From NCBI GenBank assembly GCA_005773095.1, contig SXHT01000156.1, positions 1 to 11,564 of the forward strand: a stretch of 11,564 bases of DNA, given 5' to 3'. Position numbers and translations under genes: made by a program. A model generated the notes under the pieces. The model was not told the DNA's origin and did no database searches. It saw only the letters and a list, made by a program, of their open reading frames with translations. This stretch comes from Planctomycetaceae bacterium (GTDB lineage Bacteria > Planctomycetota > Planctomycetia > Pirellulales > PALSA-1355). Shown one piece after another: positions 1 through 6,794 of the stretch (position 1 is the first letter of the stretch; each line of letters starts with the position of its first letter).

Positions 1-339
1 GAGTAGCCCGTGGTACGAGTGGGAGGCGGGAGGATGGGGCCGTGGGAGCGCGGGGCGCATGCGAATCGTCCCGCCGTCCCGTTTTGACACGATTTTGCGG
101 GAACCATTGTCAATTACCGTGCGTAATAACACAAGGGGCGTTGCGTTTTGGCAACGGAAGTGCCTGTCTGCAACCGAAGACGCAGCCCCACCGGAAAGCG
201 AATTGACTTCTCCCGCTGGCGCACTAGGGTTTGGTTGCCACATCTTGTTCGATCATGTCTACTAGTCTTCTGGTGAGTTTGCCGCCCCGACGGCCAGATT
301 CACTGCGTCTCACCTTCGCCGTCGGAAAAGATTGCAACC
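1..339. other. Non-coding leader region, no convincing gene
   Basis: No reading frame here has a recognisable protein family, and the short frames that exist overlap each other and are low complexity. Two small symmetric structures are visible. TTGACA at 84-89 and TGTCAA at 108-113 form an inverted pair 18 bases apart. A perfect 6 bp hairpin lies at 139-156 (CGTTGC, loop GTTTTG, GCAACG). The stretch probably carries the promoter and 5' leader of the protease gene that starts at 340, but no -35/-10 pair with good spacing was found. Confidence 0.5.
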
Positions 340-2355
340 ATGTTCTCTCTACCTATCCTCAGCCGCGTGGCTGCGCGCACTTCCGCGCGTCGCCTCACCA
401 TCGAACCGCTCGAAGACCGTAAACTCTTTAGCGTTTCGCCCAATGAATTCGACGATCGCGAAGGTCTGCTCAGCCACGGCGGCGGATGCGGATGTCCGAT
501 CTGCTCCGGCACGATTGCCTTCGCGCCCGAGATGCGGGCCGAAGCGACGGCGTCGGACCTTGCGCAAAACGCGCTAGGCGCGCTGCCGCTGCTGAGCAGT
601 CTGCCCGATTCGCAGTTCACGCTGTTCCTCGACTTCGACGGTGGATACACCACCGGTTGGGAGTCTTCCGCGGTGTACACTCCCCCCTACGATTACGACG
701 GCAATCAGGGCAGCTTCAGCACCTCCGAGCTCAACAGCATTCTTGAAATCTGGACCCGCGTGGCGGAGGACTATGCGCCGTTCAATATTAATGTCACGAC
801 GGTCGATCCCGGTCATTTGACCAACGGTCGCGTGGCCAAGATCGCCATCGGCGGCAACTACGACGATTGGTTTGGCGACGCGGCGGGTGGTGTGGCTTAC
901 GTGGGCGGCTTTTACAATAGCGCTTCCAACGTGGGCTTTGTGTTTTCCGACGCCCTGGCCAACGGCGTCGCCCGTTACGTGGCGGAAGCCGCTACGCACG
1001 AGGCGGGGCACCTGTTCGGCCTCTGGCATCAAAGCACGTACAACGCCAGCGGAGGCAAGACGGCCGAATACTCCACCGGCAGCGCCAATTGGGCGCCCAT
1101 CATGGGCGTCGGCTACTACGCATCGGTAACCACCTGGTACAATGGGCCAAACAATCTTGGCTCCAACTCGTTGCAAGACGACATGGCGATCCTCGCCGGC
1201 GGCAGCAATGCCTTCGGATATCGCACTGACGAAGCGGGTGACAACACCTCAAGCAGCGCCTCGCTTGGGATCAACGGCACAAGCGTTGCCGGATCGGGCG
1301 TCATCGGCCGCAACAACGACCTTGACTATTATCGGTTCTCCACCACGGGCGGCCCGGTCAATATCTCCGCCACAAACTCCTCGTTTGGGGCCAATCTTGA
1401 TGTGATTTTGGAACTGCGCCGCGCCGACGGTTCTTTGCTGACGTCGGCGGCGCCCAGCACGTCACTTTCCGCCACCATCTCCGCCAACCTGTCGGCGGGC
1501 GACTACTTCTTGGTCGTGCGCTCCACCGGCGTGTATGGCCATGTCGGCAAGTACACCCTGGTGGGCACGGTTCCGACTGGCACCACGGGTGGCGGCGATT
1601 CCGGCGGTGGCGGCGACACGAGTGGCGGCGGCAACACGAGTGGCGGCGGCAACACGAGTGGCGGCGGCGGTGGCGACAGCACGCCCACCGGCCCCGAGAT
1701 CACGGTGCTCGAAAATGGAGCGAACATCGCCGACGACACAGCTGCGATCAGCTTCGGCACCGTGCGCAAAGGTGTGACCGTCAGCAAAACCTTTACCGTC
1801 AGAAACGACGGCGACGCCAGCCTCTCGCTTGTGCAGATCAAAGACAGGCATTTGCCCAAAGGTTTCAGGTTGGTGCAGGGCTTTGGCGACACGCTGCTCT
1901 CGGCGGGCGAATCGACAACGTTTGTCGTCAACCTCACGAACAATCGGGGCAGCTACGGCGGCTGGGCGTCGATCACCAGCAACGATGCCGACGAGAACCC
2001 GTTCAACTTCCGCATTACTGGCGCCGTGACGAGAGCCGGCGTCGCCGCCAGCGATGTGGCTGGCGCTTCAACCAGCCTCGACGTCGCGTTGGGCGTTCGG
2101 TTGGCCGGCACGAACCTGCAGGCATCGGCGCCGCGGCTGGCAAGCGTCGCTGGCAACGGTGCGATCGACATGATCCATGCCCAAGCCGGTCGCCAATCGA
2201 TTGCCACACAGGCGATCAGCCAAACTCCGCGTGCCTTTGCCATCGATCGCGCATCGCACGTCCGTGCCAGCCTGGCGGAAGTCGATCAATGCTTCGATGA
2301 TTGCCTGAACGAGCTTGCCGATCTCTTGTCGGAAGCTCTTGCGGCCGCTGCATGA
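340..2355 (+). CDS. Secreted metzincin-like zinc metalloprotease with PPC-like and choice-of-anchor-D-like domains
   Basis: This is a 671-residue exported protein. Residues 17-31 carry an arginine-rich motif (RRLTIEPLEDRKLFS) like the LEPR/PLEDR motif near the N-terminus of many planctomycete secreted proteins. Next comes a Cys cluster, CGCPIC (C50, C52, C55). The protease domain holds HEAGHLFGLWH at 220-230, matching the metzincin zinc site HExxHxxGxxH (ligands H220, H224, H230; catalytic E221), with a likely Met-turn at M255 (IMGVGY). Residues ~300-410 resemble a bacterial pre-peptidase C-terminal (PPC) beta domain (DLDYYRF, then LSAGDYFLVV). A Gly/Ser/Thr linker spans ~415-452. Residues ~454-563 look like a choice-of-anchor D/Hydin-type Ig domain (ISFGTV, FTVRNDGD). 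The C-terminal tail is helical with C651 and C655. Start: ATG 340 places the export motif at the N-terminus; upstream GGAAAAG is only a weak ribosome site. The substrate is unknown. The protease assignment is firm; the accessory domain names are inferred from motifs. Confidence 0.88.
   Translation: MFSLPILSRVAARTSARRLTIEPLEDRKLFSVSPNEFDDREGLLSHGGGCGCPICSGTIAFAPEMRAEATASDLAQNALGALPLLSSLPDSQFTLFLDFDGGYTTGWESSAVYTPPYDYDGNQGSFSTSELNSILEIWTRVAEDYAPFNINVTTVDPGHLTNGRVAKIAIGGNYDDWFGDAAGGVAYVGGFYNSASNVGFVFSDALANGVARYVAEAATHEAGHLFGLWHQSTYNASGGKTAEYSTGSANWAPIMGVGYYASVTTWYNGPNNLGSNSLQDDMAILAGGSNAFGYRTDEAGDNTSSSASLGINGTSVAGSGVIGRNNDLDYYRFSTTGGPVNISATNSSFGANLDVILELRRADGSLLTSAAPSTSLSATISANLSAGDYFLVVRSTGVYGHVGKYTLVGTVPTGTTGGGDSGGGGDTSGGGNTSGGGNTSGGGGGDSTPTGPEITVLENGANIADDTAAISFGTVRKGVTVSKTFTVRNDGDASLSLVQIKDRHLPKGFRLVQGFGDTLLSAGESTTFVVNLTNNRGSYGGWASITSNDADENPFNFRITGAVTRAGVAASDVAGASTSLDVALGVRLAGTNLQASAPRLASVAGNGAIDMIHAQAGRQSIATQAISQTPRAFAIDRASHVRASLAEVDQCFDDCLNELADLLSEALAAAA
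1606..1677 (+). repeat. 18 bp tandem repeat encoding Gly-rich linker
   Basis: Units of 18 bp start at 1606, 1624 and 1642, with a degenerate one at 1660. The middle two are identical (GGCGGCGGCAACACGAGT). They encode GGGNTS-type hexapeptides that form the flexible linker between the PPC-like domain and the C-terminal Ig-like domain of the protease. Copy number may vary between strains. Confidence 0.85.
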
Positions 2356-2391
2356 TTTGCCGCTCGGCGTGAATTGCTGCGGAGAAGTCCG

Positions 2392-2431
2392 ACAGGAAAT
2401 GGAGCCAGTCCCTGGCCCCTGAACGGTTACC
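2392..2431 (+). repeat. Fragment of the dispersed inverted-end repeat (right end)
   Basis: The stretch resembles the right end of the element at 3286-3382 and its flank. AGGAAATGGAGCCAGTCCCT matches AGGAGAATGAGACCGTCCCC, and both are followed within a few bases by TGAACGGT(T/G)ACC. No left end is visible, so this is a truncated or decayed copy just after the protease stop codon. The alignment was done by eye. Confidence 0.5.
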
Positions 2432-2442
2432 GCGGCAGAACG

Positions 2443-2476
2443 AAAACGGGAGACGCCCTGTGGGGCGTCTCCCGTT
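2443..2476 (-). terminator. Rho-independent terminator for the lipoprotein gene
   Basis: A perfect 14 bp stem pairs 2445-2458 with 2463-2476 (AACGGGAGACGCCC) around a 4-base loop. Read on the minus strand, the stem is followed by TTTTCGTTC, a short T tract in the correct place for termination of the minus-strand lipoprotein gene, which ends at 2509. On the plus strand no T tract follows, although the hairpin could still shield the 3' end of the upstream protease mRNA. Confidence 0.8.
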
Positions 2477-2508
2477 GGTGAATCGCGCGAACCTGGCGGT
2501 GACCAGAT

Positions 2509-2883
2509 TTATTTCTCGTCGCTCACCGCGTCCTTGACTTCTTCGGCACCTTCCTTAATAGAATCGGCGGCTTCCTCGATCGCGTCTTCGGCGGCTTCCG
2601 TCGCGGTCTCCGTCGCTTCCTTGGCGGTGCCAATCGCATCCTTTGCGGCCTCCGTGGCGGTGTCCACGGCTTCACCGGCGGCATCGCCCGCCCTGTCGAC
2701 CGCGTCGCCAACCCTGTCGACCGCGTCGCCAACCCTGTCGGCCGCGTCGCCAACGCTGTCGAGCGCCTCCTCCGAACGCGTTTCGGCAGCCGGCATCGGC
2801 GCGGGAACGGGCTTGGCAGCCGGTTCGCAACCCACAAAAATGCCGAGACCCAGCAACGTCAAGCAGATTCCTAATTTCCTCAT
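2509..2883 (-). CDS. Small Ala/Asp/Glu-rich lipoprotein with heptad repeats
   Basis: This is a 124-residue protein with a type II signal peptide: a charged start (MRK), a hydrophobic stretch LTLLGLGIF, and a lipobox-like FVGC with the lipidated Cys at residue 19. A Pro/Ala spacer follows. The rest is an uninterrupted amphipathic helix rich in Ala, Asp and Glu, with heptads such as VGDAVDR repeated in tandem and then looser AxEAxxDA repeats, resembling LEA-like or apolipoprotein-like helices. It probably sits in an envelope membrane by its lipid anchor; no enzymatic motif is present. Start: ATG 2883 is preceded by GGGAGAA at a spacing of about 8 bases, better than the in-frame TTG at 2898. A strong hairpin terminator follows the stop. 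The gene stands alone, convergent with the protease gene. The function is unknown. Confidence 0.8.
   Translation of the reverse strand: MRKLGICLTLLGLGIFVGCEPAAKPVPAPMPAAETRSEEALDSVGDAADRVGDAVDRVGDAVDRAGDAAGEAVDTATEAAKDAIGTAKEATETATEAAEDAIEEAADSIKEGAEEVKDAVSDEK
2691..2774 (-). repeat. 21 bp tandem repeat encoding heptads
   Basis: Four consecutive 21 bp units start at 2691, 2712, 2733 and 2754. The first two are identical, the third differs by one base and the fourth is degenerate. On the coding (minus) strand each unit encodes one seven-residue helical repeat of the lipoprotein (VGDAVDR type). The near identity at the DNA level suggests recent expansion by slippage or unequal exchange. Confidence 0.88.
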
Positions 2884-2996
2884 CGCAATTTCTCCCAAAA
2901 CATTGTGTTAGCGGCAGGGGACCATCCCTCCATACCTATGGGATCCACGGGCCGAGAAGATTATTCCCCGAGAGTGAGCATTCACGGGCAATACGA

Positions 2997-3092
2997 GGGA
3001 GACAGGCACATTTTCCCGGGAAACACGTTCGACAACCACCAAACGGGACGACACACCTCTCTCGAAATCGCCAGGAAAATGAGCTAGTCCCC
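2997..3092 (+). repeat. Inverted-end dispersed element, copy A (MITE/REP-like)
   Basis: The left end, 2997-3022 (GGGAGACAGGCACATTTTCC onward), is an imperfect inverse of the right end, 3068-3092 (reverse complement GGGGACTAGCTCATTTTCCT onward). About 16 of 22 core bases match. The interior is ~45 bp and non-coding. Copy B at 3286-3382 aligns along the whole length at roughly three quarters identity by eye with one single-base gap. It looks like a decayed non-autonomous mobile or REP-type element. No transposase is in the window. Confidence 0.72.
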
Positions 3093-3174
3093 GGGGCGCG
3101 CGGAGAGATTGATTGGTTGACCTTGGGCTTTTTGGAAGGATGATGAAGAGAGGCCTTGATCGGAACATTACGCG

Positions 3175-3233
3175 TCAACCCAACGCGTTTGCGAGGGGAA
3201 TGACGCGATTCCCTCGCTTACGCTTCGGGTTGG
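3175..3233. repeat. Long imperfect palindrome
   Basis: The left arm 3175-3200 and right arm 3208-3233 pair over about 24 bases with a few mismatches and one bulge. The best-paired inner part is GCGAGGGGAAT at 3191-3201 against ATTCCCTCGC at 3208-3217. An outer CAACCC pairs with GGGTTG. Neither arm is followed by a T run, so it is not a classical terminator. It may be a second dispersed palindromic repeat type, or a structured RNA if transcribed. Confidence 0.65.
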
Positions 3234-3285
3234 TATCGGGCGTTGCTAACAATCGTCGCGAGGCTACGATCAAGTCCTAGAGTGA

Positions 3286-3382
3286 GGGAGTACGAGCACA
3301 TTTTCTCGAGAACCAAGCTGGGCAACCAGCGAACAGAACAACACACCTTTCTTGAATTTGCCAGGAGAATGAGACCGTCCCC
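3286..3382 (+). repeat. Inverted-end dispersed element, copy B (MITE/REP-like)
   Basis: The left end at 3286-3312 (GGGAGTACGAGCACATTTTC onward) and right end near 3358-3382 (CCAGGAGAATGAGACCGTCC then CC) are imperfect inverses, as in copy A and in the same orientation. Similarity to the fragment at 2392-2431 continues past the right end to about 3400 (TGAACGGTGACC). This covers the GTG at 3388 and argues that GTG is not the start of the downstream gene. Confidence 0.72.
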
Positions 3383-3423
3383 AGCGCGTGAACGGTGACC
3401 CCGAACCCATCCGCAGGCCCGCA

Positions 3424-6400
3424 ATGATCTACCTTCGTCTTCTTTTGGCGATTTGCCTGGTTGTTTGTGTGATGGTGGACAGCGCCAGCGCCCAGCGACG
3501 CCGGGGGGGCGGTCGCGCTGCGGCGGCCAGGCCATCCACGCCCAAACCCGCTGCCGTCGAGACTCCCGCGTCGAACGCGCCGCCGGCGAAACCTGTCGCG
3601 CCGCCTGCGGGCACGTCCAGCGCGCCACCTGCCGGCACATCCAGCGCGCCGCCTGCCGGCACGTCCAGCGCGCCGCCTGCCGAGGCTCCGCCCGACGACT
3701 ATACGTGTTATTTCACCGAAGGTCCTATCGAGATCGACGGCAAAGCTGCGGAAGCTGCCTGGAAGGTTGCCAAACCTGTGAACGACTTCGGCATGGCTTG
3801 GGCCCGCGATGGGCAGACCAAACCCAAAACGGCGACGCGCGCCAAAATGCTGTGGGACCGCGAGCATGTGTACTTTTTCGCGGAGATGGATGATTCGGAC
3901 CTGTATGCGGATGTCACCCAGCACGACGGATCGACTTGGAACAACGACGTGTTCGAGCTGTTTTTCAAACCGGCGGACGACAAGCCGGGGTATTACGAGT
4001 TTCAGGTCAATGCCGCCAATACGACGCTGGACGCGTTCATGCCGCGCCGCGGGGCAGGGGGGTTCGATCGCTTCAAGGGGGATGGCGATTTTGATTTCAA
4101 GACCGAAGTCGTGCTCAACGGAAGTCTTAATCAATGGCATGACCATGACCAAGGTTGGACGGTCGAGGGTCGACTGTCTTGGAAAGATTTCTCGCGAACG
4201 GGGGGCAGGCCCGTCGTCGGCGAGCGGTGGAAGTTCGCGCTCTGCCGGTACGACTACTCGGTCGACTTCGAAGGGCCATGCTTATCCTCTTGTGCTCCGT
4301 TGAAAACGAATCCTCATCCGGATTTCCATTACTGGGAGGACTACGCACCGATCCGGTTTGTCGGCCCGCAAGATTCACCGAGGCATGCAGCGGCCCGACC
4401 GTTCGGCATCGAGAAGCTGGCGCAGCTCACCTCGTCCCGGGTGCTGGGCTCGCCCGATCCGCCGTTGCCGTACACGGCCGAGCGCATTTTCAAGAAGCTG
4501 CCGATCAACAATCCGGTCGCAATCGGCAAGCAGCCGCAGAGCGATTGGATTTGGATCGTCACGCAACTTTTTGCCTACGGACCGGCGACTCTCGCTCGTT
4601 TTCGCAACCTTCCGGACAGCGATTCGTTAGAAACGCTCGCAGCTCCCAGCGGCGATGAAGTGCTGTACGACATTTGTTTTCATCCGGGATTTGGCAAGAA
4701 TGGTTACGTGTACATTGGCAGTAACGGATCGTACGGCGGGCCGAAGCGTTCGCGGGTGACGCGCTACTACGTTGATCCGGCTTCGGGAAACTTCGACCCG
4801 GCTTCAGCCACCGTGATCATCGAGTGGGAATCGGATGGCCATAACGGAGCGGCAATCGCCTTCGGCAATGATGGCATGATGTACGTCACCACGGGGGACG
4901 GCACGAACGATTCGGACACGAACTTGCGCGGCCAGGACCTCTCGCATCTGACCGCCAAGCTGCTTCGCATCGACGTGGACTTTCCAGACGCAGGCAAGAC
5001 CTATCGCGTGCCGGAGGACAATCCGTTTTTAGGAAAGCAGGATGTGCGACCAGAGACCTGGGCTTACGGCTTCCGAAATCCTTGGCGGATCGCGGTCGAC
5101 CGCAAGACGGGGCAGGTATGGATTGGACAGAACGGCCAGGATTTGTGGGAGCAGGTGTATCTGGTTGAGTGTGGCGCCAACTACGGCTGGAGCGTGATGG
5201 AAGGCGGCCACGAGTTTTACGCCAGCCGCAAACGCGGCCCGCACCCCATCAGCAAACCGATAGCGGAGCATCCGCACAGTGAAGCGCGCTCGCTCACCGG
5301 TGGCATTGTGTATCGCGGTGATAACGCAGGGCTCAGCGAACTCGTGGGCGCCTACCTTTACGGCGACTACTCCACGGGAAAAATCTGGGCGATCAAGCAC
5401 GATGGTATAGCGGTCACCTGGCACAAGGAAATCGCTGACACGCCATTGATGATCACTGGCTTTGCCGAAGGCAACGAGGGGGACGTGTGGATTCTGGATC
5501 ACAGCGGCAGAGCGATCTATCGACTTGTACCAACGCCGCCCGTCGCGCCGAAGCAGGCGTTCCCACGAAAATTGAGCGAGTCGGGTCTGTTCCAAGATGT
5601 CGCCAGGCACAAAATGGCCGACGGCGTGATTCCCTATTCGGTCAATTCGCCCCTTTGGTCCGATGGCAGCTACAAGGAGCGTTACCTGGCCATTCCGCAC
5701 AAAGAAGGCCAGGACATGCGGATCGACTATGCTGGCAGCAACGGCTGGACATTTCCCAATGAAACCGTGATTGTGAAGAGCTTTGCACTCGAAGCGCTGA
5801 CGGGGGATCCGTCATCGCGCCGCTGGGTTGAAACCAGGTTCATCCTGCGGGAGCAGAATGAATGGGTGGGCTATTCGTATCGCTGGAACGCCGAGCAGAC
5901 GGATGCCGAGTTAGTGGAAGCCGCCGGCGCCGACGCGCCGTTCGAAATTCGGGACACAAATGCCCCGGGGGGTGTGCGGACTCAAATCTGGCATTATCCG
6001 AGCCGAACGGAGTGCATGGTGTGCCATAGCCGCGCGGCCAATTATGTGCTTGGCTTGCAGACGGCGCAGATGAACCGCGACCACGATTACGATGGCATGG
6101 TCGACAACCAATTGCGCACGCTTGAACATCTGGGAATGTTTCGCGTGGCCTGGGGGGGCGAGAACTACCCATACCTCCGCAACGAATTCATTGAGAAGAA
6201 TCGCCGGGATCCTGGCGCCGTGCCGGATGATGCGGACTGGGAAAAGGCGATTGCGGCGGAAGCGGATGCGCACGTGGACAAATTGCTCAAGATTCGCGAC
6301 CAGCGTCAGGCGCCGCAGATTTCACCCCTGTTGTACCGCGATCCCGTGCATTTGCCAAAAATCGCCGATCCGCACGACGCCGCAGTGCCGCTGGCGGCGC

Positions 6401-6726
6401 GGGCTCGTTCGTACTTGCACAGCAACTGCGCCCATTGCCATGTGGAAGCAGGCGGAGGCAACGCCAAGATAAACCTGCACATGGACACGCCGCTAGCGAA
6501 GATGAACTTGCTCGACGAGAAACCGAGCCATCAGACCTTCGGCATTGAGGGGGCCAGGCTGATTGCCCCCGGCGCGCCGGATCGTAGCGTGCTGTTGCAC
6601 CGCCTCAAGATTCGCGGCTCTGGCCAGATGCCGCAATTGGCGACCTCGATGGCCGATCATCAGGCCATCCAGGTGCTCAGCGCCTGGATCAGCAGCCTGC
6701 CGCTGCCGACCATCAGCAGCCGCTAG
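3424..6726 (+). CDS. Exported CBM9-like / PQQ sugar dehydrogenase / diheme cytochrome c fusion
   Basis: This 1100-residue protein has a Sec signal peptide (MIYLRLLLAICLVVCVMVDS, cleavage likely after ASA near residue 23). A Pro/Ala linker with three GTSSAPPA repeats follows (~63-86). Residues ~99-315 resemble a carbohydrate-binding module 9 domain (EIDGKAAEAAW; WNNDVFELFF). Residues ~353-703 form a six-blade glucose/sorbosone dehydrogenase-type propeller; DGHNGAAIAFGNDGMMYVTT has the conserved His (H473), and YGFRNPWRIAVD and ANYGW also fit. Residues ~714-1095 match the SO2930-type diheme cytochrome family, with heme sites CMVCH (C864) and CAHCH (C1002) and a possible axial Met at M1069 (GQMPQL). 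The family-based inference is oxidation of a sugar or related alcohol outside the cytoplasm, with electrons passed from PQQ through the hemes to the respiratory chain. Start: ATG 3424 begins the signal peptide; the in-frame GTG 3388 lies in repeat sequence. No strong ribosome site is seen. The substrate is unknown. Confidence 0.88.
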   Translation: MIYLRLLLAICLVVCVMVDSASAQRRRGGGRAAAARPSTPKPAAVETPASNAPPAKPVAPPAGTSSAPPAGTSSAPPAGTSSAPPAEAPPDDYTCYFTEGPIEIDGKAAEAAWKVAKPVNDFGMAWARDGQTKPKTATRAKMLWDREHVYFFAEMDDSDLYADVTQHDGSTWNNDVFELFFKPADDKPGYYEFQVNAANTTLDAFMPRRGAGGFDRFKGDGDFDFKTEVVLNGSLNQWHDHDQGWTVEGRLSWKDFSRTGGRPVVGERWKFALCRYDYSVDFEGPCLSSCAPLKTNPHPDFHYWEDYAPIRFVGPQDSPRHAAARPFGIEKLAQLTSSRVLGSPDPPLPYTAERIFKKLPINNPVAIGKQPQSDWIWIVTQLFAYGPATLARFRNLPDSDSLETLAAPSGDEVLYDICFHPGFGKNGYVYIGSNGSYGGPKRSRVTRYYVDPASGNFDPASATVIIEWESDGHNGAAIAFGNDGMMYVTTGDGTNDSDTNLRGQDLSHLTAKLLRIDVDFPDAGKTYRVPEDNPFLGKQDVRPETWAYGFRNPWRIAVDRKTGQVWIGQNGQDLWEQVYLVECGANYGWSVMEGGHEFYASRKRGPHPISKPIAEHPHSEARSLTGGIVYRGDNAGLSELVGAYLYGDYSTGKIWAIKHDGIAVTWHKEIADTPLMITGFAEGNEGDVWILDHSGRAIYRLVPTPPVAPKQAFPRKLSESGLFQDVARHKMADGVIPYSVNSPLWSDGSYKERYLAIPHKEGQDMRIDYAGSNGWTFPNETVIVKSFALEALTGDPSSRRWVETRFILREQNEWVGYSYRWNAEQTDAELVEAAGADAPFEIRDTNAPGGVRTQIWHYPSRTECMVCHSRAANYVLGLQTAQMNRDHDYDGMVDNQLRTLEHLGMFRVAWGGENYPYLRNEFIEKNRRDPGAVPDDADWEKAIAAEADAHVDKLLKIRDQRQAPQISPLLYRDPVHLPKIADPHDAAVPLAARARSYLHSNCAHCHVEAGGGNAKINLHMDTPLAKMNLLDEKPSHQTFGIEGARLIAPGAPDRSVLLHRLKIRGSGQMPQLATSMADHQAIQVLSAWISSLPLPTISSR
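3598..3681 (+). repeat. 24 bp tandem repeat encoding GTSSAPPA linker
   Basis: Three 24 bp units at 3610, 3634 and 3658 differ at only two positions, and a partial unit precedes them. They encode the repeated octapeptide GTSSAPPA in the linker between signal peptide and CBM9-like domain. This is a flexible extracytoplasmic spacer, possibly variable in length between strains. Confidence 0.88.
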
Positions 6727-6794
6727 AGCGCAGCCGGTATTTGGCGTGGAATGTCCGCTCGGCCCCAGCGAAGCAGGCCGTCGTCGTTCCAGCT

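Larger units (their letters stand above)
2884..3423. other. Non-coding, repeat-rich intergenic region
   Basis: This 540-base stretch between two divergently oriented genes has no credible protein. Frames crossing it share no family features and overlap the repeats. It holds two diverged copies of an inverted-end element (2997-3092 and 3286-3382) and a long imperfect palindrome (3175-3233). The promoters of the lipoprotein gene and of the sugar dehydrogenase gene should lie at its two ends, but no well-spaced -35/-10 pair stands out. Confidence 0.6.

Noticed and set aside
59..422. Short overlapping plus-strand frames near the window start
   Set aside because: They overlap each other and the start of the protease gene, lack ribosome sites, and look random in composition.
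574..1176. 200-codon minus-strand frame
   Set aside because: It is antisense to the zinc protease catalytic domain, with no recognisable motif and no ribosome site support.
1462..1943. Two overlapping minus-strand frames with Pro- or Ala-rich repeats
   Set aside because: They are translations of the reverse strand of the Gly-rich linker repeats, not independent proteins.
2534..3143. Plus-strand frames opposite the lipoprotein, one 125 and one 166 codons
   Set aside because: Their repeats are the reverse strand of the heptad repeats. The minus strand has a ribosome site, lipobox and terminator, so it is the real gene.
2908..3178. Minus-strand frames across the inverted-end repeat copy A
   Set aside because: They run through degenerate repeat sequence and intergenic DNA, with no homology signs.
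2997..3382. CRISPR array
   Set aside because: There are only two ~97 bp, poorly conserved copies with inverted ends, spacing of ~190 bp, and no cas gene.
3388..3423. GTG 3388 as start of the redox fusion gene
   Set aside because: It lies in the repeat flank, adds 12 residues before a clear signal peptide, and has no ribosome site. ATG 3424 is preferred.
3277..4152. 291-codon minus-strand frame
   Set aside because: It is antisense to the start of the redox fusion gene, is very Arg/Gly rich and low complexity where it crosses the linker repeats, and shows no family features.
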